Notes under the pieces: model-generated | What the model was told of the DNA's origin: nothing | Databases searched by the model: none | The model's input: the letters and a program-made list of their open reading frames with translations, nothing else | Position numbers and translations under genes: made by a program | Shown: piece after piece, positions 46,301 to 54,792 of the stretch | Numbering within the stretch: the first letter of the stretch is position 1 | Layout: each line of letters starts with the position of its first letter | Source of the DNA: Amphritea atlantica | Lineage (GTDB): Bacteria > Pseudomonadota > Gammaproteobacteria > Pseudomonadales > Balneatricaceae | NCBI RefSeq assembly: GCF_900111095.1 | Contig: NZ_FOGB01000003.1 | Coordinates: forward strand, 124,001-188,000 | Direction of reading: 5' to 3' | Length of the DNA: 64,000 bases

Positions 46301-47413
46301 TCAGTAATCGGCTACCCGGTAGAGAATCGCGTCCCGATAACCTGTAACAATACGGATCAATCCGGCAAGCTGATGGTTAAGCTCAGCATCACCACTGTCA
46401 ACGATCAGGGGGCGGCCTTCCAGCTCTTTAATCTTGCTCTTGGTTGCCACCACCATAATATTTTCACGGCCGATACGCTTGAGCAGCTCGACACTGAGCT
46501 GCTGATTACCCCGACCGATAATATGCCCCTGACCACCAATCACGGTGATCACCAGCCGGGTATCGTATCCATCGGTCAGCTCCAGCAGTTGCTGCGCGGT
46601 CAGATCGCTGCCGATCAGTTGACCGTTCTCGATCAGATCCACGCCCAGCAGGGTATTGTCCAGCCCCAGATGATCCATAATCGCCTGAACAGTGGAGCCA
46701 GACCCCATGATATAGCGCACGTTATCCTGCATGTTTTCAGTGAAGTCGGCGGCGATATCATCCAGCACCAGCTCTTCAACTTCACGACCGCCATTTTTGA
46801 CATGCTGAAGAAAGCGCCCCTCCTCCGGTACCAGCAGCTCGCCGTAATACTTAGCCCGGACCCGGCCCGCGCGAAACGCCTCTTCGTCGATATCCCGCAC
46901 CTCCTGATCCGCCAGTGTCACCAGCTCACCCCGCACCAGCATGGCGACGACATCCCCGGCCGCTTTCGGGGTCACCGCGTACACCCCGGAGTGAATTTTG
47001 ACGCCAGCCGGAATCCCCAGCACCGGGGTAGCATCGCCAATCGCGTGACAGATATTGCGGGCAGTGCCATCACCGCCGGCAAACAGAATCAGATCAACCC
47101 CCTGCTTCGCCATCTCCCGGGCCGCACGCTCGGTATCTTCAGCACAGGTGTGACCCGCAGTAATAGTTCCGATCACCCGTGGCTTAAAACCAGCGATACG
47201 AGCGCTGTCCTCGCCCATCTCGCCGGGATAGGTAATCAGTTCAATCTCCAGCCCTGCCAGGGGTTCCAGTGCCTGCTGGGTGCGCAGATTGGCTTTTGGT
47301 TCGGCCCCCAGTGCCAGCGCTTTCAATGCGGTCGCTTCACCATCACTGCCTTTAAGGCCTACGCTGCCCCCCACACCTGCCAGCGGATTCACAATCAAGC
47401 CAAGACGAAACAT
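46301..47413 (-). CDS. ATP-NAD kinase family protein (AcoX-like)
   Basis: Cytosolic protein of 370 residues with the NAD kinase fold: LGLIVNPLAGVGG at the N-terminus, the FAGGDGTARNI nucleotide motif and LGIPAGVKIHSGVYAV. It belongs to the AcoX/ATP-NAD kinase-like group rather than NadK proper (longer, with an extra C-terminal half); substrate not established. The ATG follows the stop codon of the PilZ gene with no gap, so the two are translated together. Confidence 0.85.
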   Translation of the reverse strand: MFRLGLIVNPLAGVGGSVGLKGSDGEATALKALALGAEPKANLRTQQALEPLAGLEIELITYPGEMGEDSARIAGFKPRVIGTITAGHTCAEDTERAAREMAKQGVDLILFAGGDGTARNICHAIGDATPVLGIPAGVKIHSGVYAVTPKAAGDVVAMLVRGELVTLADQEVRDIDEEAFRAGRVRAKYYGELLVPEEGRFLQHVKNGGREVEELVLDDIAADFTENMQDNVRYIMGSGSTVQAIMDHLGLDNTLLGVDLIENGQLIGSDLTAQQLLELTDGYDTRLVITVIGGQGHIIGRGNQQLSVELLKRIGRENIMVVATKSKIKELEGRPLIVDSGDAELNHQLAGLIRIVTGYRDAILYRVADY

Positions 47414-48136
47414 CTACAACTCCTGTCCGGTCTGATCGAGATTGCCCGTCTCAACCAGAAACTGCTGATAAACAAATGCGGTAATAATCAAACGGGTATC
47501 TTCATCCAGATCGAGAAACTTAAAACCATGATTGAGCACACTGCTCGTCTCAGCCGCACTGCTGTGCATATTTCTTAACTCAACCGGCACCAGTAAAACC
47601 TGATCGATATCACCGATCTGTAAGCGTGTCGTCAGATAAAAGCGATCTCCCACACTGCCCAGGGCGTAGGGCAACTGCAGACAGACGCCCTCGCGGCTGA
47701 TATCAACACAGAGCGCATTTACCGGAAGGCCGTCACTCTCCGCCATCTCATCGTAATCATCAATAGAGCAACTGAGACTCACGGGAATCCGGCTGTGCTC
47801 CCTGATCCGTCTCAGCTCAATGGTTGCGGGGTATTCCAGCAGCCAGTAACTGAACGGCTGATCGTATTGTTTCAGTATCTTACTGGTGAAGTTGCAGATG
47901 CGGTTACCACTGATCAGACGCAGACTGGCGAGATTGCCCTCATTTATCAGTGTCGGCACACCACTTTTCGGCGGTGGCGCTGAGATCATAACCCCACCGT
48001 TCTCTGCATAGCCCAGCAGTTTAGCGGTATATTTTACCCGGGGAACACGGATCTCTACCCGAACCGGCTCGCCCACCTGCAAACGCAGATCAGCCAGTTT
48101 TTTGTCCGTTTGAATGGGTTCCAGTTTCAGCGCCAT
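47414..48136 (-). CDS. PilZ-domain c-di-GMP effector (YcgR-like)
   Basis: c-di-GMP-binding protein of 240 residues. N-terminal YcgR-like beta domain (residues about 15-105) and a PilZ domain (about 108-235) with both ligand motifs: RRIREHSR (RxxxR) and DISREGVCL (D-x-S-x-x-G). YcgR proteins act as flagellar brakes, which is inference here because no flagellar gene is near. Directly abuts the downstream ATP-NAD kinase-like gene. Confidence 0.9.
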   Translation of the reverse strand: MALKLEPIQTDKKLADLRLQVGEPVRVEIRVPRVKYTAKLLGYAENGGVMISAPPPKSGVPTLINEGNLASLRLISGNRICNFTSKILKQYDQPFSYWLLEYPATIELRRIREHSRIPVSLSCSIDDYDEMAESDGLPVNALCVDISREGVCLQLPYALGSVGDRFYLTTRLQIGDIDQVLLVPVELRNMHSSAAETSSVLNHGFKFLDLDEDTRLIITAFVYQQFLVETGNLDQTGQEL

Positions 48137-48243
48137 CAGAGCCTTATCGTGTTGCGGATTATTAAGAAAATATTATACAGATCAGTCAGCTTGCTAAACT
48201 AACCCATCAACGCTTATAAATGAAAGTTTTCTCAGCAGACTGC

Positions 48244-49389
48244 TCAGTCCGGACAAAACCCCACCGCCGTCAACTGCTTTGCAAGCTCAGGTGAGGGCTT
48301 GACGCCAGACAACGTTGCCGCGACAAACTCCCGGCGCACCGGGTAGTTTTTCCTTAGCAGATCAAACGCCTGCGGTTGCAGGTCAGTATCCACCAGCGAG
48401 TCCATAAAGCGCTGAAAATCGGCCTCTGGCTGATAGATAGCGTGAACGATATCGGTCAGCGTCTCCGATCCATCCAGCTGAATGTCGGGTGCCGACCCGG
48501 CACTGGCCAGACAATCCGCCAGCTCAATAGCCGGGGCTATCCCCTGTTGCTGGCAAAACGCCCGATATAGCATCCAGGTGCCGCGAATTTTACCATCGAG
48601 GCTATAACCGGCGATATGGGGTGTGCCAATGCGCACCCGTTGTGCCAACTGCGAGTCCACCACTGGTTCCTCCTCCCAGACATCCAGTAACAGTGTCACA
48701 TCTGAACGCCCCCGGTGCCAGTTGAGCAGCGCCTTATTGTCGATGACCGGTCCCCGTCCGGCGTTCAGTAATACCGCCCCAGGCTTAATATGTTCGAGAT
48801 TATCCGCATTCAGCAGATGAAAGCTGGGATGATCTCCTGTTTTAGTCAGTGGCGTATGCAGACAGATAATATCGGCCTGCGCTAATAGCGCAGAAAGCGC
48901 GATAAACCCGGTTTCGCCCGCAGCTGCACGGGGAGGATCATTCAATACTAATGTCACCCCCAGATCGGTCAGCCGCTGCTGCAAACGCCGGCCAACATTA
49001 CCCACCCCGACAATACCAACAACACGCTCTGTCAGCTTAAAGCCCTGTTCTGCGGCAACCAGCAGGAGATTACTGATAACATACTCAGCCACCGCATCGG
49101 CATTACAGCCCGGTGCGCTGGAAAAGCCGATGCTATGCGCCTGTAGCCAGTCGGTATCGATATGGTCCGTACCGATAGTCGCGGTTCCGACAAATCTGAC
49201 CGGGGTATTCTCCAGCAACTGCGGATCTACCCGGGTGACTGAACGCACCAACAGCATGTCAGCGTGTTGCAGATCGCTGTTCTGAATGGTTCTGCCCGGC
49301 AACGTATGAATCTCGCCCAGATGGCCAAATAAACGCGCCAGTGCAGGAATATTTTCATCTGCCACGATGTTCAGTCGGGATGGTTTCAA
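48244..49389 (-). CDS. pdxB: 4-phosphoerythronate dehydrogenase
   Basis: Second enzyme of pyridoxal 5'-phosphate synthesis, oxidising 4-phosphoerythronate with NAD. 381 residues. 2-hydroxyacid dehydrogenase fold: VADENIPALARLFG start, NAD site VGIVGVGNVGRRL, LLNAGRGPVID, and the catalytic TPHIAGYSLDGKIRGT loop; C-terminal PdxB dimer domain (about 285-375). TTG start behind GGAGTGATCA. Single gene. Confidence 0.94.
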   Translation of the reverse strand: MKPSRLNIVADENIPALARLFGHLGEIHTLPGRTIQNSDLQHADMLLVRSVTRVDPQLLENTPVRFVGTATIGTDHIDTDWLQAHSIGFSSAPGCNADAVAEYVISNLLLVAAEQGFKLTERVVGIVGVGNVGRRLQQRLTDLGVTLVLNDPPRAAAGETGFIALSALLAQADIICLHTPLTKTGDHPSFHLLNADNLEHIKPGAVLLNAGRGPVIDNKALLNWHRGRSDVTLLLDVWEEEPVVDSQLAQRVRIGTPHIAGYSLDGKIRGTWMLYRAFCQQQGIAPAIELADCLASAGSAPDIQLDGSETLTDIVHAIYQPEADFQRFMDSLVDTDLQPQAFDLLRKNYPVRREFVAATLSGVKPSPELAKQLTAVGFCPD

Positions 49390-49499
49390 TGATCACTCCA
49401 AAGGTTATAAAATCAGCTGGTTAAGGGGCGAAACGCCGATTATAATTGCCCGCCTTACGGTTTGACATCATTTCCGGACAAATTTACTCGGGTAGTTTT

Positions 49500-49748
49500 T
49501 TGATTATTCGCTGGCGCAGACAACAGGATTATTTCATTGTCCGACTCTATCAGGATCTGATGGGGGACTGGGTGCTGAGTGAATCCTGGGGCAATACCCT
49601 GAATAACAAAGGGTCTGTGCATCACACTATCTTTCACTGTTACCACGAAGCCCGGGCACAGCTCCGGGAGATCAGCCGAAAGCAGAAATCCCTTGGGTTT
49701 AAAAAAACCGTTTCCAAAGAGCAGCAGATCGAACTGGATTTCGGTTAA
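49500..49748 (+). CDS. Small WGR-domain-like protein
   Basis: A short protein of 82 residues. The core YFIVRLYQDLMGDWVLSESWG and HEARAQLREISRKQKSLGF look like a WGR domain (nucleic-acid-binding domain of PARPs and bacterial proteins), with SWG in place of WGR. I place the start at TTG 49500 (MIIRW); TTG 49446 is in frame but adds unrelated residues. It lies before trpB, 158 bases away, with no sign of a common promoter. Function unknown. Confidence 0.6.
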   Translation: MIIRWRRQQDYFIVRLYQDLMGDWVLSESWGNTLNNKGSVHHTIFHCYHEARAQLREISRKQKSLGFKKTVSKEQQIELDFG

Positions 49749-49906
49749 CCTGCGCCGGCGCAACAACCCTGTAATTAATTAGACTCAACGGTTGGCATCT
49801 GCGCACCGCAGCGATATATTCCTCTCTACATAATACAATAATTTCAAATAATCGTTGCCGACGGTATCACAACACTGGCCGTCAGATATGAGCTAAGAGA
49901 GGTCTT

Positions 49907-51109
49907 ATGAGTAAGTTTGATTTTGCCCCGATGCCAGACAAAGAGGGCTATTTCGGTAATTACGGTGGCCAGATTATCCCCCCGGAACTCAAGCAGGTGA
50001 TGGACGAGATCGATCAGGCTTATGAAGAGATCCGCAACACTGAAGCGTTCCAGAACGAACTGATGCAACTGAATCAGGACTATGTTGGCCGCCCCAGCCC
50101 GATCTACCATGCCAAACGTCTGAGTGAAAAACTTGGCGGCGCACAGATCTACCTGAAACGGGAAGATCTGAACCACACCGGTGCCCACAAAATTAACCAC
50201 TGTCTGGGTGAAGCCCTGCTGGCAAAATTTATGGGTAAAAAGAAAGTGCTGGCGGAAACCGGTGCCGGTCAGCACGGTGTCGCTCTGGCCACTGCCTGCG
50301 CCCTGGTGGGCATCCCCTGTGAGATCCATATGGGCCAGGTGGATATCGAGAAAGAGCATCCCAACGTCACCAAGATGAAGATTCTGGGCTGCAAACTGGT
50401 ACCGGTCACCCGGGGCACCGCCACCCTGAAAGACGCCGTCGATAGCGCCTTCGAAGAGTATCTGAAAAACCCGGCAGAGTTTATCTACGCCATCGGTTCT
50501 GTGGTAGGCCCCCACCCCTTCCCGAAAATGGTGCGTGACTTCCAGAGCATTGTCGGCCGTGAAGCCCGTCAACAGTTCAACGACCGGCATGGTAAAAACC
50601 CGGACATCATCACCGCCTGTGTCGGTGGTGGCTCCAACGCAATGGGACTGTTTACCGCCTTCCTTGAAGATGAAGATGTGAAGATCGTCGGTGTAGAGCC
50701 AGCAGGCAAAGGTCTGGACACCAAAGATCACTCCGCCACCCTGACAAAAGGAACACCGGGCGCAATTCACGGCTTCAAATGCTATGTACTGCAGGATGAA
50801 GATGGCGAGCCACTGCCGGTTCACTCCATCGCCTCCGGCCTGGATTACCCGGGCGTCGGCCCACAGCACTGCTATCTGAAAGATATTGAGCGGGTTGAGT
50901 ATGAATCGGTCACCGACGAAGAGTGTCTCAACGCCTTTATGACCCTGTCTCAGGTAGAGGGGATTATCCCGGCACTGGAAAGCGCCCACGCCGTCGCCTG
51001 GGCGATGCGCGAAGCGCCGAAGCTGGGCAAGGATAAGAGCATTCTGATCAACCTGTCCGGCCGGGGCGATAAAGACGCCGATTATGTGGCGGATAAATTG
51101 GGGCTTTAA
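49907..51109 (+). CDS. trpB: Tryptophan synthase beta chain, no trpA adjacent
   Basis: PLP enzyme that joins indole and L-serine to tryptophan. 400 residues. PLP lysine in HTGAHKINH, catalytic Glu in [10 protein letters not shown], phosphate loop [19 protein letters not shown] and the closing LSGRGDKD motif are all intact. It differs from the usual operonic TrpB in several places (GNYGGQIIP for GGxYVP, HKINH for HKTNQ). No trpA or other trp gene lies on either side, so it may act alone on indole or partner with a distant TrpA. AAGAGAGG precedes the ATG. Confidence 0.9.
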   Translation: MSKFDFAPMPDKEGYFGNYGGQIIPPELKQVMDEIDQAYEEIRNTEAFQNELMQLNQDYVGRPSPIYHAKRLSEKLGGAQIYLKREDLNHTGAHKINHCLGEALLAKFMGKKKVLAETGAGQHGVALATACALVGIPCEIHMGQVDIEKEHPNVTKMKILGCKLVPVTRGTATLKDAVDSAFEEYLKNPAEFIYAIGSVVGPHPFPKMVRDFQSIVGREARQQFNDRHGKNPDIITACVGGGSNAMGLFTAFLEDEDVKIVGVEPAGKGLDTKDHSATLTKGTPGAIHGFKCYVLQDEDGEPLPVHSIASGLDYPGVGPQHCYLKDIERVEYESVTDEECLNAFMTLSQVEGIIPALESAHAVAWAMREAPKLGKDKSILINLSGRGDKDADYVADKLGL

Positions 51110-51119
51110 GTACTTAAAT

Positions 51120-51164
51120 AGAGTTCTGAGATAAAGAGTTCTGAGATAAAGAGCTCTGAAATAA
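51120..51164. repeat. Three 15-bp tandem repeats after trpB
   Basis: AGAGTTCTGAGATAA twice without change, then AGAGCTCTGAAATAA. The array starts 10 bases after the trpB stop. Confidence 0.9.
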
Positions 51165-51166
51165 AA

Positions 51167-51227
51167 AGAAAGGATTAGATCTTTTTAATCAATCAGTGAC
51201 TGATTGGTGATAGATCTGGTCCTTTCT
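51167..51227. repeat. Large imperfect hairpin after trpB
   Basis: Nested arms AGAAAGGA/TCCTTTCT, AGATCT/AGATCT and AATCAG/CTGATT close on a TGA loop over 61 bases. No T-run follows. It could be an mRNA 3' structure or the trace of a small mobile repeat. Nothing further is seen in 51228-51318. Confidence 0.75.
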
Positions 51228-51318
51228 ATCCTATAAATAAACCCTTATAGACATTCGCAAGCTGATCGTACCTAAAGCACTCATCAGACTTTTCCAAAGT
51301 TACTTGGAAGCCTTGCAA

Positions 51319-52278
51319 TTACTCATCATTGCCAGGACCAAGATTCACCTTAGCTAACCAGCTGTCTAATACGCTTTCCAGCCTTTCAAGCTGTTCTTTA
51401 TGTTTGATTTTATTTTTAGCTAAACGCTGAATATTATTTAACTTCCAACGCACTGCTGGTAGCTCAGCAGCGGAAGGTTCTTCGAACAAAGACCAGTCTG
51501 GCTCTCCGCGCTTAAACGATAACAAAAACATCTTATCCTGCTCTGTCATTTGGGCTTGTAATGAATTCATCATTTCCGCCCTTGAAGCTGATAGCATATC
51601 CAGAGCAACAGGTTCACTCGTCATGCCTGAGAATTCAGTTCGATAGGCGTCATCCAGAGGCTTCCAGTTTGGCGCCAGAACCTCATGGATGGGCCTTGGA
51701 TGACTTAGAACATAAGCCAGAAAACCAATAAATATCTCTCGGGAAATGCCCTCATGGGCTAATAACATCTGCACATCAAACAGATCTCTCGGATGCTGCC
51801 GATCCATTGCCGCACACAACTTGCCACCATAAAGATCAGGCAGGCTCACAACCGGAATTTCTGCATAACCAAACTCATCCTCTACCAATGCAACCACTGG
51901 AAGCGATACAGGATCATGCAGTGTGCCTCTTGCAACAGGAGAGACTTCAATTTTGATAGTGGCTGTACCACTGGTCACAATAACCCGCAGTTCATCAGGC
52001 TTATTGTCCTGAAGCGTTGCAGTCAATACTGGCTGGGCATTAATCTCCGCTTTCATCCTCATCAATGCGGCACGAGCATTTGTCAGAGCGTCATCCCTTA
52101 TGTCTAAAGGCAGCTAAGCTAAATCAATATCGACAGACAAACGCGGGAAATCTCGGATAAACAGATTGATGGCCGTGCCACCTTTCAAGGCAAAAACATT
52201 TTCGCCAGCGACGACTGACAACATCTTTATCACCAGAGACACTTGTTGATAATAAACAGAACTCTTATTAATCATCAT
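51319..52278 (-). pseudogene. AbiEii/AbiGii-type nucleotidyltransferase toxin, interrupted by an amber codon
   Basis: Type IV toxin of AbiE abortive-infection systems; intact members transfer nucleotides. The frame is conserved from MINKSSVYYQQVSLVIKML (start ATG 52275 or 52278, overlapping the antitoxin stop) through the catalytic region FALKGGTAIN...RLSVDIDL, then reads A-TAG-LPLDIRDDAL and stays in frame to 51319. The TAG (52116-52114) stands where family members have a Tyr codon (DIDLxYLP), so one base change explains it. The rest of the protein shows no other stop. Toxin activity is expected to be lost. Confidence 0.85.
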
Positions 52279-53053
52279 GGTGTCCACTGTTACGACTAAA
52301 CGATACAGGTACCGTGATCTGGTAACGCTCATCATATCTGCCCAGCGATACCACCTGACGTTTTCCTGCACCAAGCGCTATCACGGATTCATCAAGACGC
52401 TTCACCCATGGATGATCATAATAATGACTCAGATAGAGGAAGACCCGGTTAGTCTTAACTGAGCGGCTTCGACTTAGAATTGACTGTACTTTTCGAGGAC
52501 TCAGGCTGACTAACCCCTGGAACAGCTCAGCCGCATGTTCGAAGCTGATATGTTTACCTATAGCATCAACAACCTCGTAAGCCGCCAACTCCGGGCTACT
52601 CAACCTTAGCTCCCGGCCATTAACAGAGCGCGTAATAAAATCTTTTTCGACCTGCTCGCTGAGTTTGTGATTGCCACAATACTGCCAGTCCTGACCAAAC
52701 TCACGAAACCACTTGGGCAAGGCTTGTTTTTCTTTAGTGCCAACCCAAACCGTCTCTGAGTTTATCTGTAAATAGTGACTCAGCCCCTGATGGTTAAGAC
52801 TGCTCAGACCAGCCAAGTGAACGGGCAGGTGCAGCTGCTGGATGAGCGCTTTCAGCGCCTCGGTCCAATCAGGCTTAGGCTGATCCCCCGGCCCGGGACG
52901 ATAATAAACACCGGCACCCAGTTTCTTCAGCCAGCCGCTTTCCCAATACTTTTGCGCCAGGGAGTAGCTGATACCATTCTCCGATAGCCATTGCTGCAAC
53001 ACCAGAGAACCAGGAGACGTATTGCTAACCAGCCAGTTTAATTTATATGACAT
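52268..53053 (-). CDS. AbiEi-type antitoxin/autorepressor
   Basis: Antitoxin of the AbiE system, 261 residues, which in characterised systems represses its own operon by binding inverted repeats. N-terminal winged HTH (residues about 14-60: LVLQQWLSENGISYSLAQKYWESGWLKKLGAGVYYR, spread over two lines of the domain), then the AbiEi middle and C-terminal domains. ATG 53053 chosen (AGG upstream); GTG/ATG further left are less likely. Intact, and its end overlaps the toxin start by 8-11 bases. The gene has been kept while the toxin is broken. Confidence 0.86.
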   Translation of the reverse strand: MSYKLNWLVSNTSPGSLVLQQWLSENGISYSLAQKYWESGWLKKLGAGVYYRPGPGDQPKPDWTEALKALIQQLHLPVHLAGLSSLNHQGLSHYLQINSETVWVGTKEKQALPKWFREFGQDWQYCGNHKLSEQVEKDFITRSVNGRELRLSSPELAAYEVVDAIGKHISFEHAAELFQGLVSLSPRKVQSILSRSRSVKTNRVFLYLSHYYDHPWVKRLDESVIALGAGKRQVVSLGRYDERYQITVPVSFSRNSGHHDD

Positions 53054-53074
53054 AATCACACCTAAGGTATTAAT

Positions 53075-53086
53075 ATAATCATTATA
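53075..53086 (-). promoter_or_regulatory. AbiE promoter -10 and overlapping inverted repeat
   Basis: Minus-strand TATAAT (53086-53081) overlaps the palindrome ATAAT-C-ATTAT (53075-53085), 22 bases before the antitoxin start. A fit for AbiEi autorepression. Confidence 0.5.
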
Positions 53087-53203
53087 GTAAACCATAGCGC
53101 ATTAAATAGTTTATTAAAAATAAATTATTCATACTTTAAGTATGACTAAAACCTACAAGCTAAACCAAATAACGTTGTGACAGAGTTAAGCAGGTTTCCG
53201 GGT

Positions 53204-53581
53204 TCAGGCCCTCTTCTTCAGTTGCATCGCCCCGCGCTCGGCTTTGATACGTTCAAGCAGGGCTTTGATACGTTCAAGCAGGGCTTCGGCTGAATTTTTA
53301 CGACTGATCAGATCTAGGTTCTATGCGCGCCAGTCGGCGGTGAGTTCGCCGCGACAAATTCGACGGGATCGAATTTGGGCAGCCGCAGGCTGGGGCGAAG
53401 CCCCGAGTGCATGGATGCACAAGTTTAAGGCTTCGGCTAATTGACGTAGCTTGATCAGCGTGGTGTTGGGGTCTCTGGAAAAAGACCTTTCCGCTGCGTT
53501 AGCCAGCTGTTGAAAGATCGGATCATACTCTGCCAGGAAGGCAAAGTTGCTGTGTGGTGTTTCAGGTGTCATCAAAGCCAT
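53204..53581 (-). pseudogene. Type I restriction remnant: HsdR head fused to HsdS tail
   Basis: Residues 1-52 (FAFLAEYDPIFQQLANAAERS, DPNTTLIKLRQLAEAL) look like the N-terminus of type I restriction subunit R proteins. After a short foreign junction the same frame continues as an HsdS C-terminus: RGELTADWRA-TAG-NLDLISRKNSAEALLERIKA, ending KKRA-stop. The amber codon (53323-53321) stands where HsdS proteins have Gln or Glu. hsdM and nearly all of hsdR and hsdS are missing, so an internal deletion fused the ends of an old locus. Confidence 0.75.
53241..53282. repeat. Two 21-bp tandem repeats inside the HsdS tail
   Basis: GCTTTGATACGTTCAAGCAGG occurs twice in a row, encoding a duplicated (L)LERIKA heptad of the coiled coil on the minus strand. 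Confidence 0.85.
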
Positions 53582-53759
53582 CGTTCCCTCGAAGCACAGC
53601 TGAGTTGCTTAATTATCAGGCGGTTAACCATGATACTACTAAGCTGTGCTCTGAAGGTCAGCAATAATTTGTAGAAACTCAGTACTTTCCTGCTTAATGA
53701 CTGCACTTAACGCCAGAAGCTCTATCGACGCTATGAGCTATGTAGAAACACGAATATCT

Positions 53760-54647
53760 TTAAAAATGCTTCACCATCCAGTCGATAAACACTCTTAAAG
53801 CTGGTTTCATATGCGAGTGATGGCTGTAGAGCACTGAGAGCGGTAATGAAGGGGGGCGAATGTCGGGCAGAATCTCAACCAGTGTGCCTGCTTCAAGCTG
53901 ACGCCGGATATGGTATTCCGGTATCTGAATAATCCCCATGCCCGCTTCACAGGCCGCCACATAGGAGTCACCATTGCTCACAGAGATCAGCGCGGGCAGG
54001 GTTTGCTGTTGCAGCTGTCCATCCAGCAGAAACTCCAGCGGTTCCACCTCTCCACTGGAGGTCGAGCGGTACTCAACGCATTGATGTCTTTCAAAATCAC
54101 TGAATCTCTGCGGTAAACCAAACCGATTAAGATAGAGCGGACTGGCGCAGGTGACCTGCCGCAGTGGTGTCAGTGGTCGGGAAATATTCGAAGGGGTATC
54201 TGTCAGCGTGCCGATCCTGATGGCACAATCGACCGACTCCTCTACCAGATTGATCACCCGGTCACCGGCACTCAGCAACAACTCAACATCGGGATAGCTG
54301 GCGCAAAACTCAGGTAGCCGGGGAATCACTTCCAGACGGGAGAAGCTATTGGGTAGATCCACACGCAGAGGCCCCCGAGGCATAGCGGCTACCTGGGAGA
54401 GAAGTTCCTCTGTTTCGCTCACCTGTTCGAGTATGTTGCGACAGCGCTGATAATAAAACCGGCCATCGACGGTAGGATTCACCCGGCGGGTCGTGCGGTG
54501 AAGCAACCTGACGCCAAGGCTTTGTTCCAGCTGTTTCAGCATCGATGTTGCCGAAGCCCTGGAGATATTCAGCTCCTTTGCCGCCTGGGTAAAACTGCCG
54601 CTATCGACAATGCGGGTAAAAATCTGCATAGCAAACAGTCTGTCCAA
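53760..54647 (-). CDS. LysR-family transcription regulator
   Basis: LTTR of 295 residues: N-terminal HTH (FTQAAKELNISRASATSMLKQLE within residues 17-45) and a type 2 periplasmic-binding-like effector domain (about 90-290). The sequence resembles the CrgA/DmlR-like subgroup (MDRLFAMQIFTRIVDSGSF). TTG start behind GGGGTGAGA. It is divergent from the BenE carrier gene, 145 bases apart, the usual arrangement for a regulator and its target. Effector unknown, perhaps an aromatic acid. Confidence 0.9.
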   Translation of the reverse strand: MDRLFAMQIFTRIVDSGSFTQAAKELNISRASATSMLKQLEQSLGVRLLHRTTRRVNPTVDGRFYYQRCRNILEQVSETEELLSQVAAMPRGPLRVDLPNSFSRLEVIPRLPEFCASYPDVELLLSAGDRVINLVEESVDCAIRIGTLTDTPSNISRPLTPLRQVTCASPLYLNRFGLPQRFSDFERHQCVEYRSTSSGEVEPLEFLLDGQLQQQTLPALISVSNGDSYVAACEAGMGIIQIPEYHIRRQLEAGTLVEILPDIRPPSLPLSVLYSHHSHMKPALRVFIDWMVKHF

Positions 54648-54792
54648 TTCTCACCCCTTTATGTTTCAACAACAGTCTATTATTCAGCTTTTCCAAACAG
54701 TTTATCTCTAAAACCGCTGATTATCTCGATTTATCCAGAATATATACTAGGTATACTAAACAATAATCCACTAAATCGGGATAGCTCCAATC

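Noticed and set aside
46256-47578. A 440-residue open frame opposite the ATP-NAD kinase-like gene.
   Set aside because: Runs antisense across two well-supported genes and has no domain or ribosome site.
49844-50989. A 381-residue open frame opposite trpB.
   Set aside because: Antisense shadow of trpB with low-complexity composition and no family similarity.
51120-51164. Short tandem repeats that might start a CRISPR array.
   Set aside because: The 15-bp units are directly adjacent with no spacers, and no cas gene is present.
51319-53581. Two in-frame amber codons at conserved positions could mean TAG is read through (suppression or a noncanonical amino acid).
   Set aside because: TAG is used as the normal end of clearly complete genes here (for example ccoI and the CDF gene), and both interrupted frames belong to accessory, decaying loci. 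Simple pseudogenes explain it better.
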